In this document: one piece after another, positions 15,200 through 24,800 of the stretch | How the letters are laid out: each line of letters opens with the position of its first letter | Numbering within the stretch: the stretch's first letter is position 1 | Source of the DNA: Bacillus norwichensis | GTDB lineage: Bacteria > Bacillota > Bacilli > Bacillales > Bacillaceae_C | Length of the DNA: 64,000 bases | Assembly (NCBI RefSeq): GCF_014836955.1 | Contig: NZ_JACSPV010000021.1 | Coordinates: 1 to 64,000, forward strand | Reading direction: 5' to 3' | Notes under the pieces: model-generated | What the model saw: the letters and a program-made list of their open reading frames with translations, nothing else | What the model was told of the DNA's origin: nothing | Database searches by the model: none | Position numbers and translations under genes: made by a program

Positions 15200-16684
15200 A
15201 TGAATAAAAACTTCAGACTGCATCTAACATTGATTATGATAGCGTTCTCCATATTCATATCATTAGTAGTTGCTTTAATCAACCAGGAAAAGATTAGAAA
15301 TAAACTGTTTCAGGAACATGAACTGAAGCTTAGTTTGATAGAAGATAATATATTGAGCTCTTTACATTCCATTGACAAGGCCTATATGCTTTTTGACAAG
15401 GATATGGCTGAGATGATGGAAGATTATTCGGAAGAATTGATTTCACTATATAAAAAAAATCCGGACTTTGAGAAATGGGATTTTAAGAGATTAAACGAGA
15501 AATATAAAATGGATGTATATATCCTTAACGATCAGAATGTCGTGACTTACAGCAGTGTACATGATGATATCGGACTTGATTTCGGCGCATGCTGCGTCAA
15601 TTTTTCTAATTTGTTGGACCAGCGAAGGAATGAGGGGAAATTCTCTCATGATGGAATGGATATTTCTATGCATAGCGGAGAAATAAAGAAGTTCAGCTAT
15701 ATTCCTACTCCAGATAATAAATATATCATTGAGCTGGGTGTTTCATTGGAAAATGGGGAGATTTTTAAGCATTTCAACTTTTTAGCAGTTGAAAAAGAAC
15801 TGGACGAGCGGTTTTCTATGGTTGAATCCATCAAGGTTTATAATAGTGGAGGATTCATTCTGGGCAGCGCTAAAAAGGAAGAAGAAGATCTGAGAAACTC
15901 GCAAGATAAGTGGGAGACTTTCCGCAAAGCTTTGAAATCCGGAAAAGTCAAGGAGACGGAGCAGGAGATAGATGGGAAGAAGATTACTTATCATTATGTT
16001 CCGTACAAAGCGGAAGAGCGAAGAGGCTATTCTACAAGCCGAGTTGTGGAAATCGCGTATAACAAGGATGAGTTGAATAAGGCGCTGAATCAAAGCCTCA
16101 AGGAATTAATCATTCAGCTCTCTGTCATTTTCATTGCAGCTATCGTCATTTCATGGATTATCGCGCAGCGAGTGGCAAGGCCGATGTATCTCGCTTTTCA
16201 TGATCTATTGACAGGGCTGAACAACAGGGCGGCCTTTGAGGAATTGGTTAAAGAATACTTGGATAAAAAGAAAAGCAACCTTGCATTAATGATGATTGAC
16301 CTTGATAACTTTAAAATGGTGAACGACAGCCTTGGTCATACCGAAGGGGATGAAATACTCAAAGCGGCAGCACAAGAAATCCTGATAAGTGCAGGAAAAG
16401 ATAATCATGCTGCCAGATTGGGTGGGGATGAATTTGTCGTGATTTTCCAGGACATCGGAGAAGACGAATTGAAAGAGGCTGCTTCCATGCTCATTAAACG
16501 AATGCAGCGCCAGTTCCAGGAAATCTATGAAAAGAATCAAATTGATATTTCCATCAGCGTCGGCATTGCCATAGCAAATGATGGAGATGATGTTGACAGC
16601 CTGTATAATAAAGCGGACCGCGCGCTCTATGAATCAAAGAAAAAAGGGAAAAATCAATTTAATATTTATCAGAAGAGCAGTTAA
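15200..16684 (+). CDS. Membrane-bound diguanylate cyclase with extracytoplasmic sensor
   Basis: Makes the second messenger c-di-GMP from two GTP. The 494-residue protein has TM1 (residues about 8-28), an extracytoplasmic sensor of about 270 residues with a GACCVNF segment and no domain I can name, TM2 (about 300-322, VIFIAAIVISWIIA) and a GGDEF domain. The active-site loop GGDEF (408-412) and the substrate segment DLDNFKMVND are intact. The RxxD inhibitory site five residues before the loop is replaced by GKDN, so product feedback at that site is unlikely. I chose the ATG at 15200, with AAAGGAG upstream. There is no HAMP domain and no phosphodiesterase domain. Confidence 0.9.
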   Translation: MNKNFRLHLTLIMIAFSIFISLVVALINQEKIRNKLFQEHELKLSLIEDNILSSLHSIDKAYMLFDKDMAEMMEDYSEELISLYKKNPDFEKWDFKRLNEKYKMDVYILNDQNVVTYSSVHDDIGLDFGACCVNFSNLLDQRRNEGKFSHDGMDISMHSGEIKKFSYIPTPDNKYIIELGVSLENGEIFKHFNFLAVEKELDERFSMVESIKVYNSGGFILGSAKKEEEDLRNSQDKWETFRKALKSGKVKETEQEIDGKKITYHYVPYKAEERRGYSTSRVVEIAYNKDELNKALNQSLKELIIQLSVIFIAAIVISWIIAQRVARPMYLAFHDLLTGLNNRAAFEELVKEYLDKKKSNLALMMIDLDNFKMVNDSLGHTEGDEILKAAAQEILISAGKDNHAARLGGDEFVVIFQDIGEDELKEAASMLIKRMQRQFQEIYEKNQIDISISVGIAIANDGDDVDSLYNKADRALYESKKKGKNQFNIYQKSS

Positions 16685-16743
16685 GGCTTTGGAGCTTTTA
16701 ACTTAAGTTGAAAGAATTATGCTGAATGTTGCTAAGGTTACGT

Positions 16744-16775
16744 CCTCTCGTTCTTTGAGAGGGCATATTTTTATT
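16744..16775 (+). terminator. Probable terminator of the diguanylate cyclase gene
   Basis: CCTCTC/GAGAGG stem followed by GCATATTTTTATT, 60 bases after the stop codon. Confidence 0.6.
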
Positions 16776-16956
16776 CGGAAATAGTTTTAGACGTTTTAGG
16801 GTTTTAAGGTTGTGTAATTAAGAGAAACTTTTATTATCATCAGTTGATGGGGAGCAAGTAGCTTTGGCTTTTAAAGATTTTATAAGTAGGAAGGTTTCGG
16901 GTGAATTGTAGAATTATAATAGAAAGAGAATGCTTGGACAGGTAAGTGGATGTTAG

Positions 16957-16979
16957 AACGGGCTTAGTGCCCGTTTTTT
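16957..16979 (+). terminator. Rho-independent terminator without an obvious upstream gene
   Basis: AACGGGC/GCCCGTT arms, TTAGT loop, followed by TTTT. About 180 bases separate it from the preceding terminator, with no reading frame between. Confidence 0.7.
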
Positions 16980-17151
16980 GCTGATAGTAAAGGAAGCTTT
17001 TTTATTGTCAATAAGTTGTACGAAAGATTTGTAGTTTATTCTGGATCAAATTTAAACATGTACAACAGCATTTCTAGCCTTCGGAGAGTTTTTCGTATTC
17101 CGGACAGCATTCTCATATAGGTTAGCAGTCATTATTTTGGTAGGATTTTAG

Positions 17152-17184
17152 AAAAAGGCTGTCGAGGGTTTTCTCGACAGCCTT
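17152..17184 (-). terminator. Strong hairpin, minus-strand terminator
   Basis: GGCTGTCGAG/CTCGACAGCC arms with a 6-base loop; on the minus strand it ends in a run of five T. It probably ends the signal peptidase transcript, about 200 bases after that stop codon. Confidence 0.65.
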
Positions 17185-17385
17185 AGATGCTCCGGCGGAA
17201 GAAACGGAAGCCGTTCTAAATTGAAGCTTGGGAAGATTGGGAAGATCTTCATGGCGGGTTTTGCTCTGTTTAAACGCCGAATAAACCTGAAACTATCAAC
17301 CTCATAATTTGTCTCGTATTCTTCGGGCTAAGCTGTTTTCTCAATTCAACCAGGTCATACGTCGCGAAGGCACATTATTATCGCT

Positions 17386-17952
17386 CTATTTTGTTAATCG
17401 GATGTTTTTCAAAGGGAACAAGACAAACTTGCTTTTTCCGATAATCCTGTCTCTCTCAATGAAGCCGAGAGAATAGCCGAGCCTGCTCCGGCTGTCAATA
17501 CTGTTGAAGCGGTTGTCCCCCATGACAAAAAAATTATGTTCGGGAACGATGATCGGCCCAAAGTCCTCTGTTAGATTTTTTCCTTTTTCTTGGGCAACTT
17601 TCAAATTTTTCTTGAGATAGGGCTCTTTTATTGGCTTTTCATTTATAAATAGCTGGTCATCTTTCATCTCAATCGTGTCACCAGGCAGCCCGATGATTCT
17701 TTTTACATAATTTGTTTTTGGATCTTCCCCTTTGATGATGACAATTTCGCTTCTGTTTACCTCTCCCGCCCAGGAAATCGTCTTACTGACAATGATTCTT
17801 TCATGATCATGGAGTGTCGGCTCCATTGACGCGCCATCCACAATCATGGGGGAAAAGAGGAAAGATCTGATGGCAATCACCAATCCTAATGCAAGAAGGA
17901 GTGGGGGAATCCAGCTGACAATACTTTTTGTAGTGCGTTTATGACTATTCAT
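17386..17952 (-). CDS. Signal peptidase I
   Basis: Membrane protease that removes signal peptides from exported proteins. The 188-residue protein has one N-terminal TM segment (residues about 13-32), then the catalytic Ser42 in DGASMEPTL and catalytic Lys84 in YVKRIIGLPGD. The GDNRFNSIDSRSRLG box near the C-terminus is conserved. Size and single TM match the Gram-positive SipS/SipT type. The gene stands alone on the minus strand, divergent from mscL. Bacilli usually encode several paralogs, so this is unlikely to be the only one. Confidence 0.93.
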   Translation of the reverse strand: MNSHKRTTKSIVSWIPPLLLALGLVIAIRSFLFSPMIVDGASMEPTLHDHERIIVSKTISWAGEVNRSEIVIIKGEDPKTNYVKRIIGLPGDTIEMKDDQLFINEKPIKEPYLKKNLKVAQEKGKNLTEDFGPIIVPEHNFFVMGDNRFNSIDSRSRLGYSLGFIERDRIIGKSKFVLFPLKNIRLTK

Positions 17953-18101
17953 GTTCCTTCTTCTCCATTCTCTCTTTATATCATTATTTTCTCTAAAAGC
18001 TGCCTTTCTTGCAACAGATAGCCGGAATGTATTTTTTCTTGTGAAATTTCAATTCTTATGTAAAATATGAAAGAGACATATTTTTTGAAAGGTTGATGGG
18101 A

Positions 18102-18506
18102 ATGTGGGAAGAATTTAAGAAGTTTGCGAGTCAGGGCAATATATTGGATTTGGCTGTAGCCGTTGTGATTGGGGGAGCCTTCGGAAAAATTGTGTCCTCA
18201 TTGGTTGAGAATGTTATTATGCCCTTAGTCGGGGTTCTTCTTGGCGGGCACAGTTTTGAAAAACTTTCCATAACGGTTGGGGATTCTGTGATTAAATATG
18301 GCATATTTATTCAAAGTATTGTCGATTTCTTTATCATTGCAGTTTCCATCTTCCTGTTTATCAAGCTTCTAGTTAAACTAAAAATCCAGAAAGAAGAAGA
18401 AGAGCCGGAACCGGAAGTGGAACCGGAAGTGGAACCGGATATTGAACTATTAACTGAAATTAGGGATCTCCTAAAAGAACAAAAAAGAATGGGAGAAACT
18501 GAATAA
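18102..18506 (+). CDS. mscL: Large-conductance mechanosensitive channel MscL
   Basis: Pressure-release channel that opens under membrane tension on hypo-osmotic shock. The N-terminal amphipathic helix (MWEEFKKFASQGNILDLAVAV) and TM1 with VIGGAFGKIVSSLVENVIMP are almost diagnostic. TM2 (FFIIAVSIFLFIKLL) and a cytoplasmic helix follow. The C-terminal linker carries an acidic EPEVEPEVEPD repeat, longer than in E. coli. I chose the third in-frame start (ATG 18102), which matches the family N-terminus and has GAAAGG 9 bases upstream. Length 134 aa is standard. Confidence 0.95.
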   Translation: MWEEFKKFASQGNILDLAVAVVIGGAFGKIVSSLVENVIMPLVGVLLGGHSFEKLSITVGDSVIKYGIFIQSIVDFFIIAVSIFLFIKLLVKLKIQKEEEEPEPEVEPEVEPDIELLTEIRDLLKEQKRMGETE

Positions 18507-18507
18507 T

Positions 18508-18547
18508 AAAAACACCCGCGCGGATTTTCATTTCCGCGTGGGTGTTT
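18508..18547. terminator. Terminator after mscL
   Basis: Long stem AAAACACCCGCGCGGA/TCCGCGTGGGTGTTTT with a short loop; T-rich on both strands, so it may also serve the convergent yceI-like gene. Confidence 0.85.
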
Positions 18548-18625
18548 TACTTAATGGCGCGTGTCCAGGGGCCTAGACAATAAAGAAGCCGCTCTGAACA
18601 TGGTGCTGAAAGCTTTCCTATATTA

Positions 18626-19156
18626 TTACGCTTGTGAAGCTTGAACTTCCATGCTGATTTTTACATCATCACTGACAAGCACTCCGCCTGTTTCCAATGG
18701 AGCATTCCATGTTAAGCCATAATCGCTTCTTTTAATAGTTCCTGTTACGCTGAAACCGGCTTTTTGTGCACCGCTCATTGGATCTTTCACTACTCCGCCT
18801 GAAGTTACGATGAATGTTTCAGATTTTGTCACACCATGCAAGGAAACATCCCCTGTAACGGCATAATCATTACCTTGTTTTTTAATATCGCTTGAAGTGA
18901 AAGTGAGTTTTGGGTATTTCTCTACTTCAAAAAAGTCAGCGGAACGGAGATGATTATCGCGGTCCTCATTGGCAGTGTCGATGCTTGCAATATCAATAGT
19001 AAATTGAATTTTTGCAGATGTTAGATCTGTAGGATCTGCCTCGATTTCAGCTTCGAAATCTCTGAATCCTCCCTTAACTCTAGAAATCATCATGTGTCGG
19101 ATTGAAAATTCAACTTCACTGTGTGCTTTGTCAAGTGTCCATGTAGAATTAGCCAT
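18626..19156 (-). CDS. YceI family protein
   Basis: A 176-residue YceI-like protein with a lipocalin-type beta barrel that in characterised members binds polyisoprenoid chains. Family features are the N-terminal TWTLDKAHSEVEFSIRHMMIS, the RDNHLRSADFFEVEKYPKLTF segment and VTGDVSLHGVTK. There is no signal peptide, so the protein is cytoplasmic, as in most Bacillus homologs. The ATG follows AGGAGGAATT. It is a single gene between the mscL terminator and the pdp gene, with no functional link visible. Confidence 0.92.
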   Translation of the reverse strand: MANSTWTLDKAHSEVEFSIRHMMISRVKGGFRDFEAEIEADPTDLTSAKIQFTIDIASIDTANEDRDNHLRSADFFEVEKYPKLTFTSSDIKKQGNDYAVTGDVSLHGVTKSETFIVTSGGVVKDPMSGAQKAGFSVTGTIKRSDYGLTWNAPLETGGVLVSDDVKISMEVQASQA

Positions 19157-19308
19157 TATTATAATTCCTCCTGTTTAGGTTACTTTTTGTAAGTTTATAA
19201 ATTTATTATAGTAGGTATTCCTTTGTTTGTAAAGAGTCTTTTTGACAATGAGCGCTATTCAACTGATAATCACATTAATGAATATTTTGCCAAAGGAGTG
19301 GTCAGTTT

Positions 19309-20601
19309 ATGCGCATGGTAGATATTATTGAAAAAAAAAGAGAGGGATTGGCCCTCGCACCCACGGAAATTCGTTTTGTAATTGACGGCTATAGTAAGGA
19401 TGAAATCCCTGATTATCAGATATCTGCTTTTTTGATGGCTGTTTATTTTCAAGGGATGACAGCGGAAGAAACAGCAGAGTTGACGATGGCTATGGCGGAA
19501 TCGGGAGAGCAAATTGATTTATCCAAAATCGACGGGATTAAAGTCGACAAACATTCTACAGGTGGAGTGGGAGATACAACCACTTTGATTTTAGCTCCGC
19601 TTGTGGCTGCGGTCGGAGTTCCAGTAGCGAAAATGTCAGGGAGGGGACTCGGCCACACAGGAGGAACTATTGATAAACTTGAGGCTGTTCCAGGATTCCA
19701 TGTGGAAGTGTCAGAGGAACAATTCATCGATCTGGTGAATATAAATAAACTGGCCGTTGTTGGTCAATCAGGGAATCTGGCACCGGCAGATAAAAAAATT
19801 TACAGTCTTCGTGATGTAACTGCAACTGTCAATTCAATCCCTCTCATCGCAAGCTCCATTATGAGCAAAAAAATTGCAGCTGGTGCGGATGCTATTGTTT
19901 TGGATGTAAAAGTAGGCTCTGGAGCTTTTATGAAAAAGATAGAAGATGCCCAGGCCCTTGCTTCAACAATGGTTGAAATTGGAGAGAAGGTTGGCAGGAA
20001 GACAGCCGCTGTGATTTCCGATATGAATCAACCACTAGGATTTGCAGTCGGAAATTCATTAGAAGTGAAAGAAGCGATCGATACTTTGAAAGGGAGGGGC
20101 CCTGCTGATTTGCATGAGCTATGTCTTGTTCTTGGCAGCAAGATGGTTGTTCTTGCAGGAAAAGCGCAAACAGAAACTGAAGCGCATGCCATGCTTGAAG
20201 AAGTGATCGAAAACGGTAAAGCAGTGGAGGCTTTCAAAACCTTTTTATCGGCGCAGGGTGGAGATTCTTCAGTGGTCGACCATCCGGAGAAGCTTCCTAA
20301 TGCCAAGTACAAGATTCCAGTTTTGTCTGAGGAGGCAGGTTTCGTGAAAGGCATTGCAGCTGATGAAATCGGCACAGCCGCCATGCTGCTTGGTGCGGGG
20401 CGTGTTACGAAGGATTCGGTGATCGATTTGAGTGTCGGTGTTGTTCTACATAAAAAAATTGGGGATAAAGTGAGAAAGGATGAACCGATAGCGACTATCC
20501 ACAGTAACATAGAAGTTATAGAGATACCGAAAATGAGAATTTTACAGGCATATACGCTTTCAGGTGAATGTACTTCTGCATTGTCACTAATTAAAGGATG
20601 A
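19309..20601 (+). CDS. pdp: Pyrimidine-nucleoside phosphorylase
   Basis: Phosphorolysis of uridine, thymidine and deoxyuridine to base and (deoxy)ribose-1-phosphate in nucleoside salvage. The 430-residue protein carries the phosphate-binding KHSTGGVGD (81-89) and the thymidine/pyrimidine phosphorylase signature [16 protein letters not shown] (110-125), plus the C-terminal domain ending [13 protein letters not shown]. Length and sequence match B. subtilis Pdp. It has a good ribosome site (AAAGGAGTGG). In B. subtilis pdp belongs to the dra-nupC-pdp operon; here it stands without dra or nupC, so the regulation differs or is separate. Confidence 0.95.
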   Translation: MRMVDIIEKKREGLALAPTEIRFVIDGYSKDEIPDYQISAFLMAVYFQGMTAEETAELTMAMAESGEQIDLSKIDGIKVDKHSTGGVGDTTTLILAPLVAAVGVPVAKMSGRGLGHTGGTIDKLEAVPGFHVEVSEEQFIDLVNINKLAVVGQSGNLAPADKKIYSLRDVTATVNSIPLIASSIMSKKIAAGADAIVLDVKVGSGAFMKKIEDAQALASTMVEIGEKVGRKTAAVISDMNQPLGFAVGNSLEVKEAIDTLKGRGPADLHELCLVLGSKMVVLAGKAQTETEAHAMLEEVIENGKAVEAFKTFLSAQGGDSSVVDHPEKLPNAKYKIPVLSEEAGFVKGIAADEIGTAAMLLGAGRVTKDSVIDLSVGVVLHKKIGDKVRKDEPIATIHSNIEVIEIPKMRILQAYTLSGECTSALSLIKG

Positions 20602-20679
20602 AAACCTTTTGAAATTAAAGACGTTCATGATAAGATGAATGATAGAGATTCTCAATTAAGACTTGGGGGTAATGTTAAA

Positions 20680-21234
20680 GTGCTTGCAACAAACTCGATT
20701 GCGGATGTTATTCGTAATAGAACGACTGTAAAAACAGGTTTTGTTGATAAAGAAGTAAGCCAGGAGCTCGTTTTATCTTTATTGGAGGATGCTGTTTGGG
20801 CGCCCAATCATAAAAATCGGGAACCATGGCGGTTCATTTTCGTTTCTGGAAACAGGAAGGAAGCTTTTGTCGATGCGGTTTTGGAATGTCAAGAGCCTAC
20901 AAAGCATGCTGCAACAAAAAGGAAATTCGAAGAAGTGCCTGCTATTTTAATCGCGGTGATGAATGATGACCCGCGTCAAAAAATTTGGGAAGAAGATTTT
21001 GCTGCAACAAGCTGTCTATTGCAGAATTTTCAGCTTCTTGCTTGGGAAAAAGAATTAGGGGTCTGCTGGAAAACGCCTGCGCACATCCATGACCCAAAAT
21101 TTCGTTCTGCAATTGGGGTAGAAAAGGGTGAAAAAATCGTCGGTGTTCTGCATTTTGGATACTTTGACGAAGAAATCGTTGGGCGCAGAAAACGGGAAAG
21201 AACCAATCCTGTTGAAAAGATGACAACTTTTTAA
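20680..21234 (+). CDS. Nitroreductase family protein
   Basis: An FMN-dependent NAD(P)H oxidoreductase-type protein of about 184 residues. The N-terminal SIADVIRNRTTVKTG contains the FMN-phosphate Arg residues, and APNHKNREPWRFIFVSG matches the family's second motif. The C-terminal LGVCWKTP and GVLHFGYFDE are also typical. I prefer the GTG at 20680, which has GGGGGT at good distance. An ATG at 20635 would add 15 residues without a ribosome site. It follows pdp by about 80 bases but with no clear functional link. The physiological substrate is unknown. Confidence 0.82.
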   Translation: MLATNSIADVIRNRTTVKTGFVDKEVSQELVLSLLEDAVWAPNHKNREPWRFIFVSGNRKEAFVDAVLECQEPTKHAATKRKFEEVPAILIAVMNDDPRQKIWEEDFAATSCLLQNFQLLAWEKELGVCWKTPAHIHDPKFRSAIGVEKGEKIVGVLHFGYFDEEIVGRRKRERTNPVEKMTTF

Positions 21235-21249
21235 TCATGAATAACAATT

Positions 21250-21275
21250 CCTGCCTGATGTCCGGGCAGGTTTTT
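21250..21275 (+). terminator. Terminator after the nitroreductase gene
   Basis: CCTGCC/GGCAGG stem followed by TTTTT, placed before the marR promoter. Confidence 0.75.
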
Positions 21276-21335
21276 GTCTGCAAAAATAATGTCTGCTAGT
21301 GCAGCATATAATCTATTATTCTGCCATTTTCTTGA

Positions 21336-21364
21336 TTGACACATAACTCTTTTTTTTATATAGT
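21336..21364 (+). promoter_or_regulatory. SigA promoter of the marR-MMPL operon
   Basis: Perfect -35 TTGACA (21336-21341), 17-base spacer, -10 TATAGT (21359-21364), 34 bases upstream of the marR start. Confidence 0.85.
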
Positions 21365-21380
21365 TTATGGGGTCAACTAT
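21360..21380. promoter_or_regulatory. Candidate MarR operator
   Basis: Inverted repeat ATAGTT-N9-AACTAT overlapping the -10 box and start of transcription. The placement fits autorepression by the downstream MarR protein. Confidence 0.45.
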
Positions 21381-21397
21381 TGAAGGGGAGAACTAAA

Positions 21398-21847
21398 TTG
21401 GACAATAATCAATTAATCTTCGAACGTTTCATGAGTATTATGCTGCATGGGAGAAAAGGAATATCGACCCTTGTATCGGAACAGCTTTTACAGGAGTTGT
21501 CGCTTGAGCAATTCACACTCATTCGCATGGTTTACATAAATGGACCGATCCGCGCCTCTGAATTAGCTGATCAGCTTTTTGTACATAGAAGCGCCATCAC
21601 AGTACGAGTCGATAAGCTTGTGAAAAAAGGTTTACTGGAGAGGGAAAGGGATGAAGAGGACCGCAGGAATGTTTATTTGAGGCTCTCTGAAAAGGGAGTG
21701 AAGTCTTATCAGGTCCTTGAAAGTAAAATCAACGAGTTTATTGAAGCGATTATCCGCGATATTTCAAAGGATGAGATGGAAAATTTCGTGAGAGTTTTTG
21801 AGAAAATTGCCGGCTATATTGAGGGATACGAAGGAGAAAGATCATGA
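21398..21847 (+). CDS. MarR family repressor (YdgG-like)
   Basis: A 149-residue winged-helix regulator. The HTH is in GPIRASELADQLFVHRSAITVRVDKLVKKGLL, followed by the beta-wing RERDEEDRRNVYLRLSEKG typical of MarR proteins. I chose the TTG at 21398, with GAAGGGGAG upstream. Its stop overlaps the start of the MMPL transporter gene by 4 bases. The arrangement matches B. subtilis ydgG-ydgH, where a MarR regulator and an MMPL transporter form an operon. Binding of a membrane-active or hydrophobic compound to the repressor probably induces the transporter (inference from family). Confidence 0.9.
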   Translation: MDNNQLIFERFMSIMLHGRKGISTLVSEQLLQELSLEQFTLIRMVYINGPIRASELADQLFVHRSAITVRVDKLVKKGLLERERDEEDRRNVYLRLSEKGVKSYQVLESKINEFIEAIIRDISKDEMENFVRVFEKIAGYIEGYEGERS

Positions 21848-24800
21848 GAAGCATTTTACGTTTCAGATGGTTGGTTTTAGTCTTATGGATTATTGCTGCT
21901 GTTGTTTTGGCCATGAATTCGCCTGACATGAATCAGCTTGTCAGGGATAAGGGACAATTAACAATCGCGGATGGATATCCTTCTTCAGTTGCATCCGATA
22001 TCATTGACAAGCATTCAACGAAGGAAAAAGGGACAGAAGCGTTCATTATTGTCTTTCATGATGATAAAAAACTATCCAAGTCACAGCTTAAAAATATCCA
22101 GGCAACGACCAAGAAATTGGAGAAGAAAAAGTCAGAGCTGGGTATTGAAGAAATTACGACTCACTTTGATGACAAGGAGTTGGAGAGTCAGCTTGTTTCA
22201 AAAGATGGGGATACAGTGATTGCGATAGCCGATGTTAAGATGGCTGGCAAGGAAGTGAAAGATGTCCGTGATCCTTTGGGAAAGGAAATGAAAACAGAAA
22301 ACGTTGACACATACATGACGGGGAATTCGCTAATCAATGAAGACGTGATTATCAGTTCTGAAAAAGGTCTTAAAAAAACAGAAGTGATCACAGTTATTTT
22401 TATCATGGTTGTTTTACTTCTTGTCTTTAGGTCAGCGGTGGCTCCATTCGTTCCATTGTTGACTGTTGGAATGACGTACTTAGTAAGTTCAACAATTGTA
22501 GCATTTTTGATTGATGGTCTTAATTTTCCGGTTTCCAATTTTACACAAACCTTCATGGTGGCTGTACTTTTTGGCGTTGGAACAGACTACTGCATTTTAC
22601 TGCTAAGCCGGTATAAAGAAGAGTTGTCGACAGGTCAGGATATCCCTTCGGCAATTGTCGCGACTTATAAAACAGCTGGAAAAACGGTGATTTACAGTGC
22701 GGTTGCTGTAATGATCGGTTTTGCTTCGATTGGCTTTGCGACATTTAATCTGTATCAATCGGCAGTCGGTGTTGCAGTCGGTGTTTTCGTACTAATTCTC
22801 GCATTGTTTACGATTGTTCCATTTTTTATGATGACATTGAAAAAATCTCTGTTTTGGCCGGTAAAGAAAGATATTTCTCATAAAGAGAGCAGACTTTGGG
22901 GATGGATGGGCAAGCTTGCGATTACTCGTCCTTTGATTGCTTTAGGGATTGTCGCGATTTTCACTGTACCTCTTTTAGTTAGTTATGACGGTGAATTGTC
23001 TTTTAACTCACTGGATGAAATCGGTGATGAATATGAATCTGTCGAGGGGTTCAATATTGTAGCTGACAGCTTCGGTCCTGGAGAAATCATGCCGATAGAA
23101 GTTGTATTCGAAAATGACGATTCAATGAAGTCGAAAGAGTATTTGACACTGATCGAGTCAATCGGAAATGATCTTGAGAAACTGGATCACGTTGAAAAAG
23201 TCCGGAGTGTCATGCGTCCTACAGGTGACAAAATAGAAGAGATTTACGTGAAAAAACAAGTGGATGAACTTGGTAAGGGAATGGGCGAAGGAACGGAAGG
23301 TATTTCAAAGATCAAGGACGGGCTGAATGATGCGGCTTCCTCCATCAAAGATTCCAAGCCAGAAATGGATAAAGCAACTGCGGGCATTAGTGATTTGACA
23401 GCTGGAACAAAAGAATTGCAATCAGGCGTCGGTCAATTACAAACTGCATTAAGTGAAATTGAGAATGGAATACAACAAGGAACAGCCGGTGCTGTCGAAC
23501 TGAAAAAAGGGGTAGCCCAGGCAAGCAACCAAGCTTCAGAGCTTCAGTCGGGAACCCGAGAATTGCTAAACGGTTATAAGGAAGCGCAGACTGGGTTGGA
23601 ACAGCTAATCACGGAATATGGAAAAGTACCTGGAGGTCTGGAGGAAGCCCAGCAGCAGTTAATGGGCCTTGGAGAGCCGCTTGGCAATCTGGTCCAAAAC
23701 CATCCTGAGATTGCAGGCGATCCGAATTTTGCAGATATCCAGTCGCGAATCGAGGAGGCAACAAAACAAGTAGCCATTGCAGGAGGAACTGTTACAGCGT
23801 TAAATGGCGAATTGAGCAAGGTTCAATCTGGTTTGGCAACAGCTAATGGGCATCTGTCTGAAGTTGTTGAAGGTTTGGGCCAATTTTCGTCGGGACTGAA
23901 AGAAGTGGAAAATGGTTTAGGAGAATTGGAGTCAGGTTTAGGGCAAGCGGCATCAGGCCAGCATCAGGTCGTTGAAAAAGTTCCTGGTATTGCAGCTGGA
24001 ATGGGGGAAATTGCAAGCGGTCAGGAAAAACTTCAATCAGGCTTCGGCGAGATGGGCAGTCAGCTTGATCAATTGGGCGACGGCTTATCTGAAAGCAGTG
24101 ACGGGCTTGACAAAATAGAAGATGGTTTCGGGAAAGCGAAAAAACATCTGGACGACATAGCGGAAGATACAGATTTGCAGCAATCGGGTATTTATATTCC
24201 GGACGAATTGTTGACAGATAAAGATTTTCAAAGAGTGTATGATATTTACATGTCTGCTGATGGAAAAATGACAACAATGGATATCGTGCTTGATTCCAAT
24301 CCATATGAGAAAAAATCAATGGATATGGTTGCAAGCATTGAAGATACGATAGCCAAAGCAACGAAAGATACAAAGCTTGAGCAGGCTAACGTCGGAGTTG
24401 GTGGCGTCACAAGCATGAACCGTGATTTGGAGTCGATGTCCGATTCGGATTATACGAAAACAGTCACCTTCATGATGATTGGAATCGTCCTGATTTTGGT
24501 TATTTTATTGCGATCACTTGTAATGCCAGTTTATATTATTGCATCACTTCTTTTAACCTATTATTCTTCCATCGCTTTAACTGAAGTGATTTTTGTTAAT
24601 ATACTTGGATATCCGGGAATCAACTGGGCTACACCGTTTTTCGGATTTGTCATCTTGATTGCCCTTGGCGTCGACTACTCTATCTTCCTGATGGATCGCT
24701 TTTCAGAGTATAAGGAGTTAGATGTAAAAACAGGCATCATCCTTGCAATGAAAAACATGGGCACTGTCATTATAAGTGCCGCCGTTATATTGGCAGGAAC

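Larger units (their letters stand above)
16685..17385. other. Gene-free interval with three terminator-like hairpins
   Basis: No convincing reading frame on either strand. It holds hairpins at about 16744-16775, 16957-16979 and 17152-17184, listed separately where strong. A TATAAT at about 16915 lies some 40 bases upstream of the second hairpin, but its -35 region is poor. A small RNA cannot be excluded. Confidence 0.5.

Noticed and set aside
14991-15200. A 69-codon minus-strand frame in the hairpin-rich region
   Set aside because: It crosses all three hairpins and has no ribosome site; better explained as chance translation of a repeat.
20028-20510. A 160-codon minus-strand frame inside pdp
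   Set aside because: Antisense of a strongly conserved enzyme gene, no ribosome site.
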